Assembly (NCBI GenBank): GCA_017619335.1
Contig: JAFZSP010000060.1
Location: 1-42,408 of the forward strand
From: Bacteroidaceae bacterium
Lineage (GTDB): Bacteria > Bacteroidota > Bacteroidia > Bacteroidales > Bacteroidaceae
Length of the DNA stretch: 42,408 bases
Direction of reading: 5' to 3'
The notes below the pieces were generated by a model. It saw nothing but the letters and a program-made list of their open reading frames with translations. It ran no database searches and was not told the origin of the DNA. A program made the translations under genes and the position numbers. Shown one piece after another: positions 23,341-30,980 of this stretch (its first letter is position 1; each line of letters starts with the position of its first letter).

Positions 23341-25107
23341 ATGAACTATATAACATCACATACAATGAAAGCATTGCGCAGCTCATTATGCATTATGAAT
23401 TATGCATTGTGCATTGCAGCAGCAGCAACGCTGCTGGGGGCCTGCTCCGACTTCCTCGACGAGCACATTCCGCAGGGCACGCTCAGTGACGAGCAGGTGA
23501 AAAGTCCTGAGAACGCAGAGGCTATGGTCGTGTCGGCCTACGCTGTCTTCACCACAGCAGAGGATATCAACTCTTCCTTTTCCATGTGGAACTTCGACGT
23601 CCGTTCGGACGATGCCTACAAAGGTGGCAGTGGCACCAGCGACGGTGACGTGTTTCATCAGTTAGAGGTGCAGCAAGGTGTGCTCACCACCAACTGGAAC
23701 ATCAACGACATGTGGATTCGTCTCTATAACAGCCTCTCCCGTGTGAACAGTGCCATTGCCCTGCTGAACGAGAGTAATTACACCATGAAGCCTCAGCGTC
23801 TGGCCGAAATGAAGTTCCTGCGCGCCTACGGTCATTTCCTGCTGAAGCGTCTGTACAAAAATATCCCCTTCGTGAACAACGAGAACTTGACCTACGATGA
23901 CTACAACACGCTCTCCAACACCGCCTATACCAACGATGCCGGCTGGCAGCTGATTATCGACGACCTGATGGAAGCCTACAACACACTGCCAGAGGTACAG
24001 GCCGACAAGGGGCGCCCCACCAAGGCCTCGGCTGCTGCATTCCTTGCCAAGGTTTATCTCTACAAGGCTTACCGCCAGGACGACCCTAAAAGCAATCAGG
24101 TGACATCCATTAGTCAGGAAGACCTCGAGAAAGTTATCGAGTTCACCAATCCGTCGCTCTACACCAACTATGGCCTTGAAGACGACATTCACAACAACTT
24201 CCGTCCCGAGGAACAGTACGAGAACGGCAAGGAGAGCCTCTGGGCCATCCAGTACTCCCGCAACGACGGCAGCACCTATGGCAACCTCAACTGGAGCTAC
24301 GGCCTCATCCCGCCAAACATCCCTGGTGCTACCGACGGTGGCTGTGACTTCTACAAGCCTTCACAGAACCTGGTCAACGCTTATCGCACGGGTGCCGACG
24401 GTCTGCCTCTGCTGGACAGCTTCAACGAGAAGGACTACGACCGCACCACCGACAATGCCGACCCGCGCCTATTCCTCACTATCGGAATCCCCGGACTCCC
24501 TTATATGTTCAACAAGAACTATATGATGGAAGAGACCAGCATCTGGAGCCGTTCCAACGGTCTCTATGGCTACAACGTCTCGCTGAAGCAGAATGTTGAC
24601 CCCGCCCTCATTGACAGCTATCTCATCAAGGGCAGCTACTGGGCAAGCTCCATGAATCGCATCGTGTTCCGCTATGCCGACCTGCTGCTGGAGCGTGCCG
24701 AGGCTTACGCTCAACAGGGCAAGACTGTCGAGGCTATCGCCCTGGTGAATCAGATTCGCAGCCGTGCAGCCTCCAGCACCCAGATGATTGCCGGCTATCA
24801 GAACAATTACGGCGTGAAGATGTACATCACCAATTACAAGGGAAACTATTCTAAGGAAGAAACCATCAAGATTGTGAAGATGGAACGCCGTCTGGAGATG
24901 GGAATGGAATGTGAGCGCTTCTTCGACCTCGTTCGCTGGGGCGATGCTGCCACTGTCATTAACAAGTACTATGCCGAGGAAATCGACAACTGCGGTATCT
25001 ACCGCGAAGCCGAGTTCACTGCCAACAAGGATGAGTATCTGCCCATTCCGTTCGGTCAGATCTCTGCATCCAATGGACATTATACACAAAATATTGGTAA
25101 CTGGTAA
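23341..25107 (+). CDS. SusD-family outer-membrane glycan-binding lipoprotein, fructan PUL
   Basis: 588 residues, or 580 if translation starts at the in-frame ATG at 23365 (MKALRSS). The lipobox is LLGAC. SusD features include the TPR-like helices around LAEMKFLRAYGHFLLKRLYKNIPFV and the conserved end MERRLEMGMECERFFDLVRWGDA followed by YLPIPFGQISASNGHYTQNIGNW. It caps the SusC barrel and binds the polysaccharide at the cell surface. The signal-peptide segment CIMNYALCI is encoded by a CATTATGAATTATGCATT-type simple repeat that is otherwise typical of intergenic DNA. Confidence 0.95.
   Translation: MNYITSHTMKALRSSLCIMNYALCIAAAATLLGACSDFLDEHIPQGTLSDEQVKSPENAEAMVVSAYAVFTTAEDINSSFSMWNFDVRSDDAYKGGSGTSDGDVFHQLEVQQGVLTTNWNINDMWIRLYNSLSRVNSAIALLNESNYTMKPQRLAEMKFLRAYGHFLLKRLYKNIPFVNNENLTYDDYNTLSNTAYTNDAGWQLIIDDLMEAYNTLPEVQADKGRPTKASAAAFLAKVYLYKAYRQDDPKSNQVTSISQEDLEKVIEFTNPSLYTNYGLEDDIHNNFRPEEQYENGKESLWAIQYSRNDGSTYGNLNWSYGLIPPNIPGATDGGCDFYKPSQNLVNAYRTGADGLPLLDSFNEKDYDRTTDNADPRLFLTIGIPGLPYMFNKNYMMEETSIWSRSNGLYGYNVSLKQNVDPALIDSYLIKGSYWASSMNRIVFRYADLLLERAEAYAQQGKTVEAIALVNQIRSRAASSTQMIAGYQNNYGVKMYITNYKGNYSKEETIKIVKMERRLEMGMECERFFDLVRWGDAATVINKYYAEEIDNCGIYREAEFTANKDEYLPIPFGQISASNGHYTQNIGNW
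23384..23417 (+). repeat. Simple repeat inside the SusD signal peptide
   Basis: Near-tandem CATTATG / AATTATG / CATTGTG units encode residues CIMNYALCI of the hydrophobic core of the signal peptide. The same word type (ATTCATAATTCA) precedes the gene in the susC-susD gap. Confidence 0.7.
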
Positions 25108-25127
25108 ACGATTAAAACAAAAACGTT

Positions 25128-26525
25128 ATGAATACAAAGATATTTAATATAATAGGTGCCATCTGCATTATCTGCGGTTTTGCTGCCTGTTCCGAGGACA
25201 ACGTCAGCAATTTGAAGTTGGATGGCGACTGCCTGGTGGAGTCCATCAAACTGGACAATTACGACGGCACTATTGACCTGGCGTCCCGCAGTATTCTGGT
25301 GCGTCTGCCCGAGGTGTACACCACCTCTTCCATGAAAGTCACCGCTCTCAAACTCTCACAAGGCGCGGTATGCAACATCCAGCAAGGGGACGTCCTGAAT
25401 TTGGATGCAGCCAAGGTGCTGCACGTGACCAACGGCGATGTTTTCCTGGATTGGACACTCTGCGTGCTCCACGATGAAGCTCGCATCAAGCAGTTTGTCA
25501 TCAACGACATTTATCAAGGCACCATCGACCAGGACGCCAAGACCATCACCGTCTATGTGCCAGGTTCTGTGGACATCACCAATCTGGTGCCTTCCATCAC
25601 CATCAGCGCCAACGCCACTGTTACGCCTGGCAGCGGAGTAGCTCAGGACTTCTCGCAGCCCGTCACTTACAAGGTGACCAACAATTCTGCCGAGAGCACA
25701 TACACAGTTACTGTCATTGCCATCAGCGCACCTTCGGCACTCTTCCTGGGTGAGGCATCCGTGATGAACGACCTTGACGCAGAGGCTAAAGCAGCCTGTG
25801 AATGGATGCTTGGCAATATTCCCAATTCGCTCTATGCCTCATTCGCCGACCTGCGTGCCGGAACACTCGACCTCTCGCAGTGCAAGATCATCTGGTGGCA
25901 CTACCATGTGGATGGCGGCGTTGACGGACACGATGTCTTCATGGCCAAGGCGTCGTTCGCGCTGGATGCCAAGAATGAGTTGCGTGCCTTCTATGAGAAC
26001 GGCGGAGCGCTGCTGCTGACCCGCTATGCAACTAACCTGCCTTCCTTCATCGGAGTGACGGGTGATGACGAATGGACCACTCCCAACAACTGCTGGGGAC
26101 AGAACGAGGATGCAGCCGAGCTCTGTGGCGGCCCGTGGAGCTTCTGCATCTTCGACGGACAGAACGATCATCCGCTGTGGCAGAACCTGATTGCCGGCGA
26201 CAACCCCAATGAGGTCTATTGCACAGATGCCGGCTATCACATCACGAACTCCACCGCACAGTACCACATCGGCACAGACTGGGGCGGCTATGACAACCAT
26301 GCAGCTTGGGAGGCTCGCACAGGCGGCAAGATCCTTGGCGTTGGCGGCGACGGTGCTGTGGTGGCTTGGGAATATCCTGCCACAGCCGGCAAGGGCGGCA
26401 TCATCTGCATCGGATCCGGATGCTACGACTGGTACTCCTACACCTACGAAGCTGGCTACACAGAGAAGTTCCACAAGAACATTGAGATTATGACTCAGAA
26501 TGCATTCGATCATCTGATGGAATAG
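25128..26525 (+). CDS. Surface lipoprotein with DUF4960-like domain, fructan PUL
   Basis: 465 residues with lipoprotein signal (lipobox FAAC, C21). Two Ig/DUF5018-like beta repeats (about 28-205; ITVYVPGSVDITNLVPSITI is a typical strand pattern) precede a C-terminal domain (about 208-465, from ALFLGEASVMNDLD). That domain has an alpha/beta glutamine-amidotransferase-like look (FYENGGALLLTRYATNLPSF) and many Trp/Tyr residues. This matches my memory of DUF4960 proteins found in Bacteroidetes fructan loci; the family name is from memory. Its position after SusD is that of surface glycan-binding proteins, so levan or inulin binding is likely. It ends just before the inverted repeat at 26524. Confidence 0.75.
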   Translation: MNTKIFNIIGAICIICGFAACSEDNVSNLKLDGDCLVESIKLDNYDGTIDLASRSILVRLPEVYTTSSMKVTALKLSQGAVCNIQQGDVLNLDAAKVLHVTNGDVFLDWTLCVLHDEARIKQFVINDIYQGTIDQDAKTITVYVPGSVDITNLVPSITISANATVTPGSGVAQDFSQPVTYKVTNNSAESTYTVTVIAISAPSALFLGEASVMNDLDAEAKAACEWMLGNIPNSLYASFADLRAGTLDLSQCKIIWWHYHVDGGVDGHDVFMAKASFALDAKNELRAFYENGGALLLTRYATNLPSFIGVTGDDEWTTPNNCWGQNEDAAELCGGPWSFCIFDGQNDHPLWQNLIAGDNPNEVYCTDAGYHITNSTAQYHIGTDWGGYDNHAAWEARTGGKILGVGGDGAVVAWEYPATAGKGGIICIGSGCYDWYSYTYEAGYTEKFHKNIEIMTQNAFDHLME

Positions 26526-26692
26526 ACCCACCCCCCAACCCCTCCCTGTGAGGGAGGGGAGTGGTCACCAAACAAGAATAGAAAACATTTAAAATAATAA
26601 CATATTATGAATACTATCAATAATAAGAGTAATAGCTATCAGCAAAGGTATATACTCCCCTCCCTCATAGGGAGGGGCTGGGGGGTGGGTCT
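26524..26692. repeat. 39-bp inverted repeat flanking the start of the GH32 lipoprotein gene
   Basis: Arm 1 is 26524-26562 (CCCCCCAACCCCTCCC core) and arm 2 is 26654-26692 (GGGAGGGGCTGGGGGG core). They are complementary except at two positions, one of which would be a G-U pair in RNA. Each arm also holds its own CCCTCCCT/AGGGAGGG hairpin. The 91-base loop contains the start codon at 26607. Arm 2 encodes PSLIGRGWGVGL of the lipoprotein signal peptide. G/C-rich repeats of this type are dispersed in Bacteroidetes genomes. Confidence 0.85.
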
Positions 26693-28289
26693 TCTGCTAA
26701 CCCTGTTCACTTTAACCTCCTGCAGTGACGACGACTTTGGCCCAGATGCACCCAAGGACTGGGCAGGCACCACCACCTTCTTCAACTCCGCAGACGAGGC
26801 TGGTTTCCAGACCTACTACAATCCCGCCATTGGACGATGTGGTGACCCCATGCCTTTCTTTGACCAGAAAGCTGGCGAGTTCAAGGTGCTCTACCTCCAG
26901 GAGTACGAGAACAACGGAACTTGCTATCATCCCTTCTGGGGTATCAGCACCCGGGACGGAGCCTCCTACCAGTCATTAGGCGAAGTCCTCCCGACGGGCA
27001 CTTCTACACAGGAGGCCGATGCTGCACTGGGCACTGGCTGTGCCGTCTATAATGAGAAGGACGGCCTCTACTACATCTATTACACGGGCCATAATGTGCT
27101 GCTGAAGAACGTGGAAGTGGTGTTGCGTGCCACATCGTCCGACTTCAAGACCTGGACAAAGGACAACACCTGGATGCTCAAGGGTGACGACTATGGTTAC
27201 AGCAACATCGATTTCCGTGACCCGCAGATATTCCAGGCAGAGGACGGCCTCTACCACATGGTAATCGTCAGCAACCTGAAGTTCGCAGAATTCAAGTCCG
27301 CCGACCTGAAGACCTGGGAACACGTGGGGCAGTTCCCCATGATTTGGGATCGCATGTGTGAGTGCCCTGACATCTTCAAGATGGGCAACTACTGGTATCT
27401 GGTCTATAGCGAGGGCTACCGCGCCAGCTGGAGCCGTAAGGTGAAATACATGATGGCCGAGACTTACGAGGGTCTGAAAGCCTGCTTCAACGATCCTGGT
27501 GCCAACTGGCCCAGGGACGGCAAGGAAGGCGTGCTGGACAGCCGGGCTTTCTATGCCGGAAAGACGGCTTCCAACGGCACAGACCGCTACATCTGGGGCT
27601 GGTGCCCCTACCGCACTGGTGCTACCATCCACGACAAGAACATCAACGTGGGTGCCGGTGGCGAGCCCAACTGGTCCGGCGCGCTCGTCTGTCACCGCAT
27701 CATACAGCACGAGGACGGCACACTTACTCTCGGTGAGGTTCCTGCTATGGCCAGCAAATACAATCAGTCTCAGAGCCTCAATGTGATGGCCAGCAACGGC
27801 TATAGCAATGGCACACTCACGGGCGACGACGCTTACGTTCTCTACAACCGCTTGGGCCACCACAACCACATCTCTTTCACCGTCAAAACCTCAAACAACT
27901 GGGACAAGTTCGGCATCTCACTCACCCGCAGTACCGACATTGACTACTACTACACGATGGTGGTTAACCCCGAGGACGAGAATCACCGCAAGGTGAACTT
28001 CGAGCAAGAAGGATACCGCATCGTACGCGTCATAGAGAACGGCAAGGAAAAAGAAGTGAAAGTCTATGGTAAGGGATTCATCGAGGGCATCGATGGCTAT
28101 TGGTTCAACCGCCCCGCCGACAATACTTATAAGATTGACATCTACACAGACAACAGCGTGATGGTCATGTACATCAATGATGTCTGTGCCTACACCAACC
28201 GCATCTATGGTATCCAGAAGAACTGCTGGAGCATCAACAACTACGGAGGCAGCATCACCGTCTCCGACGTCAAAGTGTCACAGTATTAG
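26607..28289 (+). CDS. GH32-like surface lipoprotein (probable levanase)
   Basis: 560 residues with lipoprotein signal (LTSC, C39). The five-bladed propeller carries GDPMPFF at 79-85 in place of the usual NDPNG, RDP at 204-206 and EC at 252-253. The three acidic residues (D80, D205, E252) are thus all present while the flanking Asn and Gly are replaced. The C-terminal ~170 residues form a beta-sandwich (NHISFTVKTSNNWDKFGISL, possibly DUF4975-like). A surface GH32 in this position of levan PULs acts as an endo-enzyme that cuts polymer for SusCD import; endo activity is inferred here. Part of the signal peptide is encoded by a dispersed G-rich repeat. Confidence 0.83.
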   Translation: MNTINNKSNSYQQRYILPSLIGRGWGVGLLLTLFTLTSCSDDDFGPDAPKDWAGTTTFFNSADEAGFQTYYNPAIGRCGDPMPFFDQKAGEFKVLYLQEYENNGTCYHPFWGISTRDGASYQSLGEVLPTGTSTQEADAALGTGCAVYNEKDGLYYIYYTGHNVLLKNVEVVLRATSSDFKTWTKDNTWMLKGDDYGYSNIDFRDPQIFQAEDGLYHMVIVSNLKFAEFKSADLKTWEHVGQFPMIWDRMCECPDIFKMGNYWYLVYSEGYRASWSRKVKYMMAETYEGLKACFNDPGANWPRDGKEGVLDSRAFYAGKTASNGTDRYIWGWCPYRTGATIHDKNINVGAGGEPNWSGALVCHRIIQHEDGTLTLGEVPAMASKYNQSQSLNVMASNGYSNGTLTGDDAYVLYNRLGHHNHISFTVKTSNNWDKFGISLTRSTDIDYYYTMVVNPEDENHRKVNFEQEGYRIVRVIENGKEKEVKVYGKGFIEGIDGYWFNRPADNTYKIDIYTDNSVMVMYINDVCAYTNRIYGIQKNCWSINNYGGSITVSDVKVSQY

Positions 28290-28327
28290 TATAACCTGTT
28301 TTCCTTATATACACATTGATGTTGAGT

Positions 28328-28359
28328 GAGTCCCCGCCTGTATGAACAGGCGGGGACTC
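28328..28359 (+). terminator. Terminator hairpin after the fructan PUL
   Basis: A perfect 14-bp stem (GAGTCCCCGCCTGT / ACAGGCGGGGACTC) with a four-base loop ATGA, 38 bases after the GH32 stop. Only scattered Ts follow. It marks the end of the susC operon. Confidence 0.75.
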
Positions 28360-28462
28360 TTCCGCTCCCTCTTATATGTTCGCGTGAGCAGAAGAATTGA
28401 CGAGGAAGGAGGAAAATGCAGGCAAAAGGCTGTCTTCTTGTTACTTTTAAAGTTAGAAATGC

Positions 28463-28491
28463 TTGATTATTCAAGAAAAATAGTACCTTTG
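28463..28491 (+). promoter_or_regulatory. Promoter of the sigma-factor operon
   Basis: TTG at 28463-28465, 18 bases, then TACCTTTG at 28484-28491 followed by CAC. It is a near-perfect primary-sigma promoter and leaves a leader of about 100 bases before the ATG at 28599. Confidence 0.75.
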
Positions 28492-28494
28492 CAC

Positions 28495-28539
28495 GGTCGA
28501 ATATTTCGACCAGTAAAGGATTGTTGGTCGAATTTTTTT
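28495..28539 (+). promoter_or_regulatory. Candidate transcription attenuator ahead of the sigma factor
   Basis: GGTCGAA (28495-28501) can pair with TTCGACC (28505-28511). The same TTCGACC can instead pair with a second GGTCGAA (28526-28532), which is followed at once by seven Ts (28533-28539), giving an intrinsic-terminator shape. The two pairings exclude each other. The promoter lies just upstream, so a large share of transcripts could stop here. The seven-base stem is short, and a protein-binding direct repeat is the main alternative. Confidence 0.5.
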
Positions 28540-28598
28540 AGTTCGAGTGTAACTATTTTGGTTTTTGAGCGACTAATAGGGCAAACGATTGAAAGAAT

Positions 28599-29090
28599 AT
28601 GGAAACAAAGCCCATAGAAAAAGAGTTCTTAGAGATGATTTCCGGTCAGAAACGGGTCATCTACAAGGTGTGCTACGTTTATGCGAAAGACGAAGACGAC
28701 CTCAACGACCTGTTCCAGGAAGTGGTACTGAACCTGTGGAAAGGCTTCCCGCGCTACCGGGGTGATAGCAAGCTGACCACGTGGGTTTACAGCGTCGCCA
28801 CCAAGACGTGCATCACCTACCTGCGCCACGTGACCAAACGCCCGCAGACGGTTCCCCTCACTACTGATGTGACAGGACTGCTGGCCGACGAGAACGAGCA
28901 CGCAGGTCAGCTCCGCGAACTCTACCGGCTCATCAATCAGTTGGGGAAATTGGAACGCGCGCTGATTCTCCTCTGGTTGGAAGAGCGGAGCTATCAGGAA
29001 ATCGCTGAAATCCTGGGCATCAGCCGGGCGAATGTAGCCGTGAAACTCAATCGCACCAAAGAGAAACTCAAGAAAATGTCAAACCGCTAA
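28599..29090 (+). CDS. ECF-type RNA polymerase sigma factor
   Basis: 163 residues. Region 2 (VIYKVCYVYAKDEDDLNDLFQEVVLNLWKGFPRYRGDSKLTTW..) contains the -10-binding helix, and region 4 ends with SYQEIAEILGISRANVAVKLNRTKEKLKK for -35 recognition. No region 1 or 3 is present, so it is group IV. It is paired with a membrane protein gene 18 bases downstream that probably controls it. The stimulus and targets cannot be read from the window. Expression may be limited by the leader hairpins at 28495-28539. Confidence 0.93.
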   Translation: METKPIEKEFLEMISGQKRVIYKVCYVYAKDEDDLNDLFQEVVLNLWKGFPRYRGDSKLTTWVYSVATKTCITYLRHVTKRPQTVPLTTDVTGLLADENEHAGQLRELYRLINQLGKLERALILLWLEERSYQEIAEILGISRANVAVKLNRTKEKLKKMSNR

Positions 29091-29108
29091 AATACAACAA
29101 CAAAGAAT

Positions 29109-29717
29109 ATGGAACTCGAAGAATTGAAAGCTGGATGGAACGTGCTCGACGCACGCCTTCAGGAACAGGAAGTGGTGAATCTGCGCCTTGTCAAGGAAAT
29201 GATCACTCACCGCACACAGACCGCCCACGAGGCTCTCTACAAGCTCAACCTGCGCAACTTCGTGGTGGCAGCAGTGATGATCTGCGTGGTGGGTCCGTGG
29301 ATCTACGCCCAGACACCCATCTCGCCGGTGTCGTTCGCCATCCTGGAAGTGGCTATGCTGGTGGGTCTGGTGCCCCAGGTGTGGAAGTTTGCGCTGCTGT
29401 CTCGCTTCGATCTGGAAGGCAAACAGTGTAACGAACTCTGGAGCCTGATGCTGCGCTACAAGCAGGCTTGTCACCGCGAGACGCTGTGGGCTGTTGCGGG
29501 GTTCGCCCTGGCAGCTGTGGCCTTCTATGTGTCCGAACTGGGCTTCAACACAGAAGTACATTATGTCCTGAGTAGCAAAGTGGTGCTCGTGGTGGTGTTC
29601 ACGTTGCTGACGCTGGGTCTGGCCTGCGCTGTCGGACTGTGGCAGTACCACCGGAATGAGGCTCAGCTGCGTGAAATAGCACACGGACTGGAAGAACTGA
29701 AAGATTTTCAGTCCTAA
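29109..29717 (+). CDS. Four-helix membrane protein, probable partner of the sigma factor
   Basis: 202 residues starting MELEELKAGWNVLDARLQEQ, a cytoplasmic amphipathic N-terminal region of about 50 residues. Four hydrophobic segments follow (about 54-73, 77-95, 121-142, 155-180), and the C-terminal tail is charged (NEAQLREIAHGLEELKDFQ). It has no zinc-type anti-sigma motif and no periplasmic FecR domain. Proteins with this ELK..WN start follow ECF sigma genes in Bacteroidales, so an anti-sigma or sensor role is plausible. It shares a transcript with the sigma gene and is followed by a terminator. Confidence 0.75.
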   Translation: MELEELKAGWNVLDARLQEQEVVNLRLVKEMITHRTQTAHEALYKLNLRNFVVAAVMICVVGPWIYAQTPISPVSFAILEVAMLVGLVPQVWKFALLSRFDLEGKQCNELWSLMLRYKQACHRETLWAVAGFALAAVAFYVSELGFNTEVHYVLSSKVVLVVVFTLLTLGLACAVGLWQYHRNEAQLREIAHGLEELKDFQS

Positions 29718-29735
29718 TAGCTCAACCTACAACCG

Positions 29736-29826
29736 GTGCAGGGCTGCATCTGCCGCGAGGACGAATGATTCCTTCCTTGTTCATTCTTCATTCAACCTCG
29801 CCAGGCAATGCGCCCTGCACCTTTTT
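29736..29826 (+). terminator. Long hairpin terminator after the sigma operon
   Basis: GGTGCAGGGC (29736-29745) pairs with GCCCTGCACC (29812-29821), followed by five Ts. Inner segments also pair (GCAT/ATGC, GCGAG/CTCGC, GAATGA/TCATTC), giving a rod of about 86 bases. It separates the sigma operon from the convergent GH16 gene. There is no T-run on the minus strand. Confidence 0.7.
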
Positions 29827-29840
29827 ATGTCTGACTCACG

Positions 29841-30980
29841 TTACTTCTGGAACACGCGGATATAATCCACTTCCATGGTGACGGGGAGTGCCGACTCATC
29901 TACGCCCTGCATACCGCCCCAGCTTCCGCCCCAGGCGAGGTTAAAGATAACGTAGAAGGGGTATTCGCTGAAGGGCCACTGGTTGTGGCTGCTGCCGAGC
30001 ACGGACTTCTGGACGTTCAGCTGCACTTTGCCATCGACGTAGGTGGTGATCTCGTCGGCGGTCCAGAGGAGGCCGTAGGTGTGGAAGGCACCTTCTGCAT
30101 CCTGGATGGTCATGGCGTGGGTCTTTTGGGTGCCCTTGGTGTGGTTGTAGTCCTGGGTGTGAATACTGGACGAGACCTCGTTGGGCACGACGCCGACTTC
30201 TTCCATAATGTCGATCTCTCCGCACTTGGGCCACGGGTTGGTGCTCCAGTCGTTACCGACGGGCATCATCCAGAAGGCGGGCCAGGTGCCCTTGCCCTTG
30301 GGCAGTTTGATGCTGGCCTCAAAGTAGCCGTACTTCCACCCCTGGTTCTCGTGTGCATAGACACGTCCAGAGTAGATCTTGCCGTTCTCCTTGAAGCAAT
30401 GGATCTGAAGGGCGCCGTCCTTCAGTTCTGTGACCAGTCGGCCGCCGGGTGAAGTGTGGTTGACGTAGTTCTGGAGCTCGTTGTTCACCCAGCCAGCGCC
30501 CTGTACTTCGTGGCGCCAGTGGCGGCTGTTGAGTTCGGAGCCCTCGTTGAACTCATCGTTCCAGACGAGGCTGTAGCCCTCCACGGGGCAGGTGATTTCA
30601 TCACCGGGCTCGGGACGTGTGGCAGCGGCCTGTTTGACCGTCACGGTGGCACGTTCGGTGCCTGCCTTGACGGTGACGGTGCCGGTGCGCTCGACGTAGG
30701 TGGTGTTCTCCTTCACGCCGACGGTGACGGTGCCCTTGCCGGCAGCCGTGGTGCTCTGGGAGACGGTGACCCACTCGTCGTCGGAGAAGGCTGTCCACCC
30801 GTGGTTCACGGTGACGTCGAAGGTCTTCTGGGAGGCCTCTGAGCCGAAGCTCAGGGCGCTCTCGGAAGTCTGGATGCTGACGGCAGGTGCCTGTTCCTCG
30901 CTGCTGTCACCTCCGCAGGCGGCGAAGGTGCAGCATCCGAGGATCAGTGCCGACAGTGTGGTCAAAAATCTGCTTTTCAT
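29841..30980 (-). CDS. GH16 endo-beta-glucanase lipoprotein with BACON domain
   Basis: 379 residues: lipoprotein signal (FAAC, C22), one BACON beta-sandwich (about 34-118, ending GTERATVTVKQ) that is thought to act as a spacer or mucin/glycan-binding module, then a GH16 jelly roll from about 137 (YSLVWNDEFNEGSELNSRHW). The catalytic signature GEIDIME gives nucleophile E255 and acid/base E260; the methionine insertion in the motif is typical of laminarinase-type GH16. Expected action: endo-hydrolysis of beta-1,3 or mixed-linkage beta-glucan at the cell surface. It is the last gene of the PUL; its ATG shares a base with the stop of the preceding gene (TAATG), indicating coupling. Confidence 0.92.
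   Translation of the reverse strand: MKSRFLTTLSALILGCCTFAACGGDSSEEQAPAVSIQTSESALSFGSEASQKTFDVTVNHGWTAFSDDEWVTVSQSTTAAGKGTVTVGVKENTTYVERTGTVTVKAGTERATVTVKQAAATRPEPGDEITCPVEGYSLVWNDEFNEGSELNSRHWRHEVQGAGWVNNELQNYVNHTSPGGRLVTELKDGALQIHCFKENGKIYSGRVYAHENQGWKYGYFEASIKLPKGKGTWPAFWMMPVGNDWSTNPWPKCGEIDIMEEVGVVPNEVSSSIHTQDYNHTKGTQKTHAMTIQDAEGAFHTYGLLWTADEITTYVDGKVQLNVQKSVLGSSHNQWPFSEYPFYVIFNLAWGGSWGGMQGVDESALPVTMEVDYIRVFQK

Noticed and set aside
26524..26692. Insertion sequence or transposon ends
   Set aside because: The inverted arms enclose only 91 bases including a real start codon, with no transposase and no target duplication seen. It is better read as two copies of a dispersed palindrome.
29736..29826. 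Stand-alone small RNA gene
   Set aside because: The rod-like fold ends in T5 directly after the sigma operon and has no promoter of its own, so a terminator is simpler.
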